Assembly (NCBI GenBank): GCA_900545925.1
Contig: URAZ01000014.1
Coordinates: forward strand, 13,974-77,973
Direction of reading: 5' to 3'
Length of the DNA: 64,000 nucleotides
From: an uncultured Eubacteriales bacterium
GTDB taxonomy: Bacteria > Bacillota > Clostridia > Oscillospirales > Oscillospiraceae
The translations under genes were made by a program, and so were the position numbers. Shown piece after piece: positions 24,699-31,952 of this stretch (the stretch's first letter is position 1; every line of letters starts with the position of its first letter). Under the pieces are notes generated by a model. It made no database searches, was not told the DNA's origin, and saw only the letters and a program-made list of their open reading frames with translations.

Positions 24699-26033
24699 AT
24701 GAACAAAACCATCAAACAGATCATCTGTATCCTGCTGCTTCTGATGTGCCTGCTGCCGCTGGCTGTTTTTGTGATCGCGGGCCCGTCTGCCTCCGGGGCA
24801 AACGAGCGTTTAGCGGCAAAACCGCGCCTGACAGCGGGCGGACGTCTCAATTTTGACGTATTATCGGATACGGCAGACTATTTTGACGGCCATTTCGGCC
24901 TGCGGCAGGAACTGATCACGGCGAACGCTGCGGCGGACGCGGCCATTTTCCGGGAATCCGCCACGCCGGAGGTGCTGCTCGGCACGGATGGCTGGCTGTA
25001 TTACGCCGACACACTGGCCGATTACACCGGCGCAGACCCTATGACGGAGCGCCAGCTTTGGTGTGCGGCGCGAAATCTTGCGCTCATGCAGGAATACGCG
25101 CAGTCTCAGGGTGCAGACTTCCTGTTCGTCTGCGCGCCGAATAAAAATACGCTCTATCCCGCGCATATGCCGGCGCGCTATGTCCGTGCGGGGGAATCGT
25201 CAGACCTTGACCGGCTGGAGGCGCTTCTGGATGCGCAGGGCGTTGCGTTCTGCGACGTGCGCCAGACGCTTCTGGGCGCAGGCGAGGCAGCCTATTACCG
25301 TACCGACAGCCATTGGAATGGCTACGGCTCGGCGCTGGCCTGCGACGTGATTCTGTCGGCGCTCGGCCGGGATTCTGCCCTTGCCGAAGAAGACTTTTCC
25401 CCCCAACCGCACGGCGGCGACCTGTATCAGATGCTCTATCCGGCCTCCAAAAAGCAGGAGCAGGGACTCAGCCTTGCGCGGCAGCGGGCGTTTCAGTATG
25501 TGGGCGCAGTGCACAGCGCAGACGATCAGCTTATCCGCACAGAATCCGGCGGCAGCGGCGCGCTGCTGGCCTTCCGGGACTCGTTCGGCAACGCGCTGCA
25601 CGAGGATCTGGCCGAGGCATTCGCATCAGCTGTGTTCTCCCGCTCTATGCCATACGACCTGTCTTTGATGCAGGACGCGCAGCCCGATACCGTACTCGTT
25701 CAGCTGGTCGAGCGCAATCTGCGCTGGCTCAGCACGCGTCCGCCTCTTCTGCCCGCGCCGGAGCGCGAAGCGCTCGAGGCGCAGCCGGGAGAACAGACGA
25801 TTTCCGTCTCGCAGAGCAAATCGGCTTATGAGGGCCTGTTTATCTATACCGGCACATTTGAAGACTTAACTCCGGACAAGGACACACCCGTTTACGCTGT
25901 CCTGGGCGGCGTTTGCTATGAGGCATGCCCCACCGAAACGGGGTTCCAGCTTCTGACCCCGGCGGGAAGCGGTCTGTCCCTGCTCGTCTGCATGGACGGC
26001 GTTTATCAGTGCCTGCAGGCCACGATTGAATAA
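24699..26033 (+). CDS. DHHW/AlgX-like SGNH acyltransferase partner
   Basis: 444 residues: N-terminal membrane anchor (QIICILLLLMCLLPLAVFVI) and an extracytoplasmic domain. Family landmarks are a DGHFGLRQEL region, LLGTDGWLYYADT, DSHWNGYG (the DxHW motif) near residue 205, and FRDSFGNAL (SGNH-type serine region) near residue 290. Such proteins act with an MBOAT partner to O-acylate extracellular polysaccharides. The C-terminal about 110 residues look like a separate beta-rich, possibly polymer-binding domain. Last gene of the surface locus. Confidence 0.82.
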   Translation: MNKTIKQIICILLLLMCLLPLAVFVIAGPSASGANERLAAKPRLTAGGRLNFDVLSDTADYFDGHFGLRQELITANAAADAAIFRESATPEVLLGTDGWLYYADTLADYTGADPMTERQLWCAARNLALMQEYAQSQGADFLFVCAPNKNTLYPAHMPARYVRAGESSDLDRLEALLDAQGVAFCDVRQTLLGAGEAAYYRTDSHWNGYGSALACDVILSALGRDSALAEEDFSPQPHGGDLYQMLYPASKKQEQGLSLARQRAFQYVGAVHSADDQLIRTESGGSGALLAFRDSFGNALHEDLAEAFASAVFSRSMPYDLSLMQDAQPDTVLVQLVERNLRWLSTRPPLLPAPEREALEAQPGEQTISVSQSKSAYEGLFIYTGTFEDLTPDKDTPVYAVLGGVCYEACPTETGFQLLTPAGSGLSLLVCMDGVYQCLQATIE

Positions 26034-26076
26034 CCCGGCAGCGCAGCGGCACAAGAAGGTTTTTTATTCGTAAAAT

Positions 26077-26090
26077 CGAACAAATTTTCT
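26077..26090. promoter_or_regulatory. LexA-box-like site upstream of the Y-family polymerase
   Basis: CGAACAAATTTTCT matches the Gram-positive LexA core GAAC-N4-GTTC with one mismatch in the second half. It lies just upstream of the promoter of a translesion polymerase gene. A weak call from sequence alone. Confidence 0.3.
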
Positions 26091-26098
26091 AATAACAC

Positions 26099-26128
26099 TT
26101 GCATCCTTTCCAAATTCGGTGGTATGAT
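26099..26128 (+). promoter_or_regulatory. Promoter of the Y-family polymerase gene
   Basis: TTGCAT at 26099-26104 and TATGAT at 26123-26128, spacer 18 bp. Confidence 0.65.
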
Positions 26129-26159
26129 AGGAGCATAAAACCGAAGGGAGGCTGGGCGT

Positions 26160-27677
26160 GTGGCAGAACGGGCGTATCTTGCAATCGATCTGAAATCCTT
26201 TTATGCGTCGGTGGAATGCGCGGCGCGGGGACTGGATCCGTTAAAAACAAACCTTGTTGTGGCGGATGCGGCGCGGACAGAGAAGACGATCTGCCTGGCT
26301 GTCTCGCCGTCTTTGAAGGCATATGGAATCGCAGGCCGGGCGCGGCTGTTTGAGGTAGTGCAGCGAGTTTCCGAGATAAACGCCATGCGGCGGGAGCGCG
26401 CGCCGGGAAGATGCCTGCACGGCCGGAGTGATAACGCAGAGGAACTCGCCGCGCACCCGGAATTGGAACTTTCCTTTATCACTGCACCGCCGCAGATGGC
26501 AAAATATATGCAGATTTCTGCACAGATCTATCAGATCTACCTCAAATACTTTGCGCCGGAGGATATACACGTCTATTCCATCGACGAGGTCTTTATCGAT
26601 GCGGCGCCATATCTAAGCGCCTACGGCCAGACGCCGCAGGAACTGGCGCGGACAGTCATTCTGGATGTTCTGCGCACAACCGGCATCACCGCAACCGCCG
26701 GGATCGGCACGAATCTGTATCTGGCCAAAGTCGCCATGGACATCGAGGCCAAGCATGTGGAGCCGGATGAAAACGGCGTGCGCGTCGCCTGCCTCACCGA
26801 GCGCAGCTATCGCGAAACGCTCTGGCAGCACCGGCCGCTGACCGATTTCTGGCGCATCGGGCACGGGATTGCAAAAAAACTCGAGGCAAAGGGACTTTCC
26901 ACAATGGGCGATATCGTCCGCTGCTCGCTTGGAAAACCGGATGAATTTTATAACGAAGAACTGTTGTACCGCATGTTCGGCGTGAATGCGGAACTGCTGA
27001 TCGACCATGCGTGGGGCTGTGAGCCGTGTACGATTGCGGATATCAAGGCCTACCAGCCGCAGACGCACAGCATCAGTTCCGGGCAGGTGCTGCAATGCCC
27101 GTATGTGTTTGAAAAGGCCCGCCTTGTCGCACAGGAAATGGCGGACGCACTGGCGCTGGATCTGGCGCGAAAGGGGCTTGTGACCGGTCAGCTTGTCCTG
27201 ACCGTCGGCTATGACCGCGAAAGTTTAACAGATCCCGCCTGTCCGCCATACCATGGCCCGGTCACGACCGACCACTATGGACGGCGTGTTCCGAAGGCCG
27301 CACACGGGTCGGAGAATTTTCAGGCCCCTACCGCATCGTCCAAAGAGTTCCTGCGGGCGCTGACGGCGCTGTTTGACCGGATCGTGGACCGTGGGCTGCT
27401 TGTGCGCCGGATGTACGTCGTAGCGAACCGCGTGCAGCGGGAGCAGGACGTGCGTGCAGAGCCGGAATACGTTCAGCTTGACCTGTTTTCCGATGAGACG
27501 GCTCTTGCTGTGCAGCGTGCGGAGCAGGCTGCGCGTGAACGTGAGCGGCGCATGCAGAGCGCTGTGCTGGCTATCCGCGAAAAATACGGAAAAAACGCCA
27601 TTCTAAAAGGCATGAGTCTCCGTGACGGCGCGACCGCCCGCCAGCGAAACGAGCAGATCGGCGGACATAAGGCGTAA
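26160..27677 (+). CDS. Y-family (UmuC/DinB-like) translesion DNA polymerase
   Basis: 505 residues, GTG start with GGGAGG upstream. Catalytic motifs: YLAIDLKSFYASVE (first metal-binding Asp) and YSIDEVFIDAAPYL (second acidic pair). A helix-hairpin-helix region lies around FWRIGHGIAKKLEAKGL, and the little-finger part follows (SISSGQVLQCPYVF). It is longer than DinB (about 350-400) and resembles the UvrX/phage-type ImpB/MucB/SamB proteins of Firmicutes. The predicted role is synthesis past DNA damage. A LexA-like half-site upstream suggests SOS control. Confidence 0.9.
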   Translation: MAERAYLAIDLKSFYASVECAARGLDPLKTNLVVADAARTEKTICLAVSPSLKAYGIAGRARLFEVVQRVSEINAMRRERAPGRCLHGRSDNAEELAAHPELELSFITAPPQMAKYMQISAQIYQIYLKYFAPEDIHVYSIDEVFIDAAPYLSAYGQTPQELARTVILDVLRTTGITATAGIGTNLYLAKVAMDIEAKHVEPDENGVRVACLTERSYRETLWQHRPLTDFWRIGHGIAKKLEAKGLSTMGDIVRCSLGKPDEFYNEELLYRMFGVNAELLIDHAWGCEPCTIADIKAYQPQTHSISSGQVLQCPYVFEKARLVAQEMADALALDLARKGLVTGQLVLTVGYDRESLTDPACPPYHGPVTTDHYGRRVPKAAHGSENFQAPTASSKEFLRALTALFDRIVDRGLLVRRMYVVANRVQREQDVRAEPEYVQLDLFSDETALAVQRAEQAARERERRMQSAVLAIREKYGKNAILKGMSLRDGATARQRNEQIGGHKA

Positions 27678-27707
27678 TAAAAACGCAGCCCCCGTTAAGA
27701 GGCTGCG
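27677..27707 (-). terminator. Terminator for the rpe transcript
   Basis: Read on the minus strand: a 7-bp stem CGCAGCC/GGCTGCG followed by TTTTTATT. It lies about 65 nt past the rpe stop and also just after the polymerase stop on the other strand. Confidence 0.6.
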
Positions 27708-27771
27708 AGAAAGCAGCTTTGCGTTCAAAATTTTCAAGGCAATCCAGATTCGCCGCGGTCCAAAAACGCTT

Positions 27772-28419
27772 TTATTTCACCGCCTGCACAAACGCGGCTT
27801 TGTCTTCTGCCTTGAAGAATGCGCTGCCTGCGACGAGGACGTTTGCACCTGCTGCGGTGCAGAGTTTTGCGGTCTGAGCGTTGACGCCGCCGTCAACCTC
27901 CAACTCGCAGCCGGGATTTTTCTCATCAATATACGCGCGGATAGCCTGTACCTTGGGCATCATGTCGGCCATGAAACTTTGCCCGCCGAAGCCCGGCTCG
28001 ACTGTCATGACCAGAATCAGATCGACAAGGCCGATGAACGGCAGAACAGCTTCTGCCGGCGTTTTGGGTTTGACGCAGATCGCGGGCTTTTTGCCGCAGG
28101 CGCGGATGATGCGGAGCGCCTCAAGTGTGTTTTCCTGCGTGTCAGCCTCGACATGGACGGTCACGATGTCCGCGCCAGCCTGACAAAAGCGCTCGGCATA
28201 GCGCACGGGGCGGTCGATCATCAGATGCACGTCGAGCGTCAGGTCCGTCACCTTGCGGATACAGGACAAAACGGGCAGTCCGATCGAAATATTGGGAACA
28301 AACAGGCCGTCCATGACGTCAATATGTACATACTCGGCGCCCGCCTGCTTGATCGTACCGATCTCGTGCTCCAGATTTGCAAAATCTGCTGCCAGAATTG
28401 AGGGGGATACACGGATCAT
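27772..28419 (-). CDS. rpe: Ribulose-phosphate 3-epimerase
   Basis: 215-residue TIM-barrel enzyme of the pentose phosphate pathway, interconverting ribulose-5-P and xylulose-5-P. Signatures: PSILAADFANLEHEI, HIDVMDGLFVPNISIG, TLDVHLMIDRP, and LILVMTVEPGFGGQSFM with the conserved GFGGQ. Metal-binding His/Asp residues (HIDVMD, DVHLM) and the terminal GGVNAQT Asp-loop are present (EVDGGVN). ATG 28419 was chosen because GGAGG lies 7 nt upstream. Promoter about 155 nt upstream. Confidence 0.95.
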   Translation of the reverse strand: MIRVSPSILAADFANLEHEIGTIKQAGAEYVHIDVMDGLFVPNISIGLPVLSCIRKVTDLTLDVHLMIDRPVRYAERFCQAGADIVTVHVEADTQENTLEALRIIRACGKKPAICVKPKTPAEAVLPFIGLVDLILVMTVEPGFGGQSFMADMMPKVQAIRAYIDEKNPGCELEVDGGVNAQTAKLCTAAGANVLVAGSAFFKAEDKAAFVQAVK

Positions 28420-28548
28420 AGGAATGCCTCCAATCCATAAAATAAAGCCGCGCACCGCCTTCTGGCTGCCGGCATAGGTATGAATATGCGGGAATAGGGC
28501 CGGCAGGATGCTTCCGCAGCTTCTCCCGTGCAGCCGGTCTTTTCCGCT

Positions 28549-28571
28549 GCGGAGGCCGCTGCGGCCTCCGC
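28549..28571. promoter_or_regulatory. Perfect 23-bp palindrome at the 5' end of the rpe transcript
   Basis: GCGGAGGCCGC, one central base, then its exact complement. On the minus strand it begins within a few bases of the expected transcription start, so it is either an operator or a 5'-terminal mRNA hairpin. The rest of the 150-nt leader shows further weak hairpins but no known riboswitch. Confidence 0.55.
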
Positions 28572-28577
28572 AAAGCT

Positions 28578-28606
28578 ATTATACTGTGTGCCGCGGCCGG
28601 TGTCAA
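28578..28606 (-). promoter_or_regulatory. Consensus promoter of rpe
   Basis: On the minus strand, TTGACA (28606-28601) and TATAAT (28583-28578) with a 17-bp spacer: a perfect sigma-A promoter. Confidence 0.88.
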
Positions 28607-28619
28607 TCCGGTCTGGCAG

Positions 28620-28648
28620 TTGACTTTCCGCGGCGTTTGTACTACTAT
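28620..28648 (+). promoter_or_regulatory. Promoter of the xpaC-telA operon
   Basis: TTGACT at 28620-28625 and TACTAT at 28643-28648, spacer 17 bp; divergent from the rpe promoter with the -35 boxes 13 bp apart. Confidence 0.75.
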
Positions 28649-28701
28649 TAGTTTGAGGAAATATCCAGAAAAATGCTTTGCCTTGCAAAGAAAGGACTGC
28701 C

Positions 28702-29424
28702 ATGGACGAACAGAAAGAGAAACAGAATGCGAAAAAGAAGCGCTCCACGCTTCCGATCTATGCCATCGGCGCGGTGTGGCTGCTCTACGCGAAAAAGCTG
28801 GACAGCTTCCGGGGTATTCTTTCCTGCGCGGTCGTGTCGCTGATCGTGTATGCGATTTTGCGCATTGTGATGCGCGGGAAAAAGTCGGAAGAACCGCCGA
28901 AGACTGCCGCGCCGGAACAGCCCCAGCCAAAACAGGAAGAAAAGAAGCCCGAGCCGCAGCCGCAGTCTGAGTCGGATGAGAAGCTTCCGCCGGAACTGCA
29001 ATCGGTCATCTATCAGGGCAAGCGCGCCATTGCCGATATCCGCCGTCTGAACGACGAGATTCCTGACGAGCGCATGAGCGCCCAGATTGACCTCATTGAG
29101 CGCCTGACGGCTCAGATTTTCGACTGCGTCCGGCAGCACCCGGAAAAACTCAGCCAGATCCGGCAGTTCCTCAACTATTATCTGCCGACCACGATTAAAC
29201 TTATGGAACAGTATGTCACACTCCAGAACCAGAACGTCAAGACGGAAAACATCACCGAGGGCATGCAGAAGATCGAAGACCTGCTCGACAAGGTCATCGT
29301 TGCGTTCCAGCGCCAGCTTGACGCCCTGTTTGAGTCCGATGTTGTCGATATCACCGCCGATATCCGCGTGATGGAGCAGATGATGGCCAGCGAAGGACTG
29401 ACGAATAAAAAGGATTTTGCATAA
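28702..29424 (+). CDS. xpaC: XpaC-like membrane protein (5-bromo-4-chloroindolyl phosphate hydrolysis family)
   Basis: 240 residues: a basic N-terminus, two adjacent hydrophobic helices (residues about 16-54), a Pro/Glu/Gln-rich linker, then a helical domain (ELQSVIYQGKRAIADIRRLN, IRQFLNYYLPTTIKLMEQY). XpaC proteins accompany TelA-family proteins in Firmicutes, as here. The name comes from a phenotype in Bacillus, not from a proven phosphatase activity. AAAGGACTGCC precedes the ATG. Confidence 0.82.
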   Translation: MDEQKEKQNAKKKRSTLPIYAIGAVWLLYAKKLDSFRGILSCAVVSLIVYAILRIVMRGKKSEEPPKTAAPEQPQPKQEEKKPEPQPQSESDEKLPPELQSVIYQGKRAIADIRRLNDEIPDERMSAQIDLIERLTAQIFDCVRQHPEKLSQIRQFLNYYLPTTIKLMEQYVTLQNQNVKTENITEGMQKIEDLLDKVIVAFQRQLDALFESDVVDITADIRVMEQMMASEGLTNKKDFA

Positions 29425-29457
29425 CCGGATTTTTTACAGATACAGGAGGAACAGACT

Positions 29458-30603
29458 ATGGACGAATACATCCCCCAGCTTACCCTGACGCCGGATCTGA
29501 ACGCGCAGCCGCAGCCGGAGGTCAAGAAGGAAGAGGATCTCATTACCAAGGCGCAGGCCGCGCCGGAGGCCGGCCCGGATCTCTCTGCACTCTCTGCGCA
29601 GGAACAGCAGGCAGTTCTGGCCTTCTCCAAGCAGATCGACCTGGAAAATGCGCAGCAGATTCTGGAATACGGCGCGTCCGCTCAAAAGAACATCGCAGAT
29701 TTTTCCGACACAGCGCTGGCCAAGGTCAAGACCGGCGATCTCGGCGAGATTGGCACGATGCTCTCCGGCCTTCTCGTCGAACTCAAGACAATGGACGAGC
29801 CGGAGAAGAAGGGCATTGCGGGGCTGTTCCGCAAGGCAAAGATCAACGCCGAAGAGATGAAGAGCCGCTTTGCAACGGCGGAGGTCAACGTTGACCGCAT
29901 TTCCGGCGAACTGGAAAAGCACAAGGTCACACTGCTGAAAGATGTGGCCGTGATGGATCAGATGTATGAGCGGAATCTGCAATACTTCAAGGAACTGACC
30001 ATGTATATTCTGGCCGGTAAACAGAAGCTGGCCGAGGCCCGCAATACCACGCTGCGGCAGCTGCGGGAAAAGGCGGAGGCGTCAAATCTGCCCGAGGATG
30101 CGCAGGCGGCCAATGATTTTGAGAACAAATGCGTCCGGTTTGAAAAGAAGCTTCACGATCTAGAACTCACGCGCATGATCTCGCTGCAGACTGCGCCGCA
30201 GATCCGCATGATTCAGAACAATGACACCGCGCTCGTCGAAAAAATCCAGACTTCTGTGCTCAACACCATCCCGCTGTGGAAAAATCAGATGGTACTGACG
30301 CTCGGCATTGAAAATTCCCGCCGCGCCATGGAGGCTCAGCGGCAGGTCACAGATATGACGAACGCGCTGCTGCAAAAAAACGCCGACATGCTGCACATGG
30401 CCTCTGTCGAGACGGCAAAAGAATCCGAACGCGGCATCGTCGATATGGAAACGCTCAAGCATACCAACGAGCAGCTGATCTCCACGCTCGACGAGGTTCT
30501 GCAGATTCAGACCGACGGCGCAAAGAAGCGGCAGGAGGCCGAGGTTGAACTTCGCCGGCTGGAGGGCGAACTGAAGCAGAAGCTTCTGCAGCCGCGCAGC
30601 TGA
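29458..30603 (+). CDS. telA: TelA-family toxic anion resistance protein
   Basis: 381 residues, almost wholly helical, with the TelA/KlaA family core: VDRISGELEKHKVTLLKDVA, MDQMYERNLQYFKELTMYIL, TAPQIRMIQNNDTALVEKIQ and LWKNQMVLTLGIENSRRAMEA (quoted in part). Family members are linked to tellurite and some cell-envelope stress resistance; the mechanism is not settled. AGGAGG precedes the ATG. It is translated after xpaC and before a TPM-domain gene, a common Firmicute arrangement. Confidence 0.93.
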   Translation: MDEYIPQLTLTPDLNAQPQPEVKKEEDLITKAQAAPEAGPDLSALSAQEQQAVLAFSKQIDLENAQQILEYGASAQKNIADFSDTALAKVKTGDLGEIGTMLSGLLVELKTMDEPEKKGIAGLFRKAKINAEEMKSRFATAEVNVDRISGELEKHKVTLLKDVAVMDQMYERNLQYFKELTMYILAGKQKLAEARNTTLRQLREKAEASNLPEDAQAANDFENKCVRFEKKLHDLELTRMISLQTAPQIRMIQNNDTALVEKIQTSVLNTIPLWKNQMVLTLGIENSRRAMEAQRQVTDMTNALLQKNADMLHMASVETAKESERGIVDMETLKHTNEQLISTLDEVLQIQTDGAKKRQEAEVELRRLEGELKQKLLQPRS

Positions 30604-30622
30604 CACTTTAGAAGGAGCAAGC

Positions 30623-31558
30623 ATGAAATTCTTTCAAAAAACGAGCGTTGCGGTCATCTTTACGGTATTGATGATCGCCGCAGCGCTCTTCATCGGGCTG
30701 TCCCCGGCACTGAAAAGCGAACCGGTGCCCGAACCTATGGCCCAGACAACTGCGCAGGAACAGACTGCATCTCAGACACCGGCCGCAGAGCAGACATCCA
30801 ACACAGCGGGAGACGAGACGATCTCCGACAAGTATATCCGCGACGACGCAGGGCTGTTTACCCGCAGCGGCGAAAATGCGATTCAGGACTACAACACAAA
30901 GATCTATAACAAAACCGGCAGCCATATCGCCATTCTGACGACAGACAGCACCAGCGGTAAGACGCTGGAAAGCTATACGAACAGCGCATTTGATTCGATG
31001 GGGCTGAGCGAGTATGACATGCTCTTTGCCATCGATACCAGCGCGGACGAGTGGTATGTGACGACGGGTATGTATGTCGCGGATTACACCGATAGCAAGC
31101 TGGAATCGATTTTTCAGGACGGCTTTTCCGCTATTCTGGACAGCAATGCGGACGACGCGGCAAGTGATATGTACAAAGATTTGTACAACTGGTGCCAGAC
31201 CAGTCTGAACGGTGCCGCGGATATGGAGTATACGCCCGCGCAGGACACCGGACGTGGCAGGAGGAAAAGTATGATCGGTACAATTCTTACGATTTTGATC
31301 ATTTTCTGGATTATCAAGGCTATTTTCGGCTCCGGCCGCAGAGGCGGCGGGAGCGGCGGAGGCGGCGGCTTCTGGTCGGGCCTGTTCCTGGGCTCGTTGT
31401 TCTCGAACCATCATCATCACCACGGCCCTGGTCCGGGGCCCGGCGGATTTGGCGGAGGCCCCAGACCCGGCGGATTTGGCGGAGGCCCCAGACCCGGCGG
31501 CGGCAGCCGCGGAGGCTTTGGCGGAGGACGAGGCGGTTTCGGCGGAGGCCGCAGATAA
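30623..31558 (+). CDS. TPM-domain (YgcG-like) membrane protein with Gly/His-rich tail
   Basis: 311 residues. N-terminal membrane segment (VAVIFTVLMIAAALFIGL), a TPM domain (DKYIRDDAGLFTRSGENAIQ, HIAILTTDSTSG, DMLFAIDTSADEWYVTTGMY), a second helix (IGTILTILIIFWIIKAIFG), and a low-complexity tail with SNHHHHHGPG and PGGFGGGPR repeats. TPM proteins are exported or membrane proteins of uncertain enzymology. The tail contains two 27-bp direct DNA repeats. Third gene of the xpaC-telA operon. Confidence 0.87.
   Translation: MKFFQKTSVAVIFTVLMIAAALFIGLSPALKSEPVPEPMAQTTAQEQTASQTPAAEQTSNTAGDETISDKYIRDDAGLFTRSGENAIQDYNTKIYNKTGSHIAILTTDSTSGKTLESYTNSAFDSMGLSEYDMLFAIDTSADEWYVTTGMYVADYTDSKLESIFQDGFSAILDSNADDAASDMYKDLYNWCQTSLNGAADMEYTPAQDTGRGRRKSMIGTILTILIIFWIIKAIFGSGRRGGGSGGGGGFWSGLFLGSLFSNHHHHHGPGPGPGGFGGGPRPGGFGGGPRPGGGSRGGFGGGRGGFGGGRR
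31439..31492 (+). repeat. Two tandem 27-bp repeats in the Gly-rich tail
   Basis: The unit beginning CCCGGCGGATTTGG is present twice in register and encodes the 9-residue unit PGGFGGGPR; the start of a third unit follows. Such repeats can expand or contract. Confidence 0.7.
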
Positions 31559-31630
31559 AAATTTTTCCAGCATGAAACGGTCGCTTGCGTGCATACTAAG
31601 TCCGTACCTTAAAAAAGGAGGATGTTTTGT

Positions 31631-31804
31631 ATGAGTTTTGCAAACGAAAAGGCTAACCACGCCATCGAGTGCCATGTGAGCCAGTGCAACAACCACTGCG
31701 GCTGCGAGGATTACTGTACCCTCGATAAAGTCTGCATCGGCACCCATGAATGCGACCCGACAGTCGATCAGTGCACCGATTGTCTGTCCTTCGTCAAGAA
31801 GTAA
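31631..31804 (+). CDS. DUF1540 Cys-rich small protein
   Basis: 57 residues with eight cysteines: ECHVSQCNNHCGCEDYC, then KVCIG, ECDPTVDQCTDC. It matches the DUF1540 pattern, a putative metal-binding module common in Clostridia and Bacilli and often linked to sporulation or stress genes; function unknown. GGAGG lies 9 bp before ATG 31631; the ATG at 31622 is too close to that site. Confidence 0.88.
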   Translation: MSFANEKANHAIECHVSQCNNHCGCEDYCTLDKVCIGTHECDPTVDQCTDCLSFVKK

Positions 31805-31817
31805 ATCCAAGAAAAGA

Positions 31818-31900
31818 CCACGCCGCAGCAAATCGCTGCGGCGTGGCTCAAATCGGCAGAGAACCACCATTTTCGGCAGACGAAAACGGTGGTTCTCTGC
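31818..31900. other. Two strong consecutive hairpins between convergent genes
   Basis: A perfect 12-bp stem (31818-31829 with 31835-31846), then a longer one: 13 bp plus 6 bp with one mismatch (31856-31875 with 31881-31900). Neither has a T-tract on the plus strand. They lie just before the minus-strand gene's terminator. Confidence 0.7.
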
Positions 31901-31905
31901 TGACT

Positions 31906-31941
31906 TGGCAAAAAGAAGCGCCCTCCGCCGGGAGGGCGCTT
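31906..31941 (-). terminator. Terminator of the SH3-like gene
   Basis: An 11-bp stem AAGCGCCCTCC/GGAGGGCGCTT with a 4-nt loop, followed on the minus strand by CTTTTTG. Confidence 0.78.
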
Positions 31942-31952
31942 TGGTGTTTAAA

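Noticed and set aside
28420..28571. Riboswitch in the rpe leader
   Set aside because: Several hairpins are present, but no known riboswitch core could be recognised.
31439..31510. CRISPR-like direct repeats
   Set aside because: The 27-bp repeats are tandem without spacers and encode a Gly-rich tail in frame.
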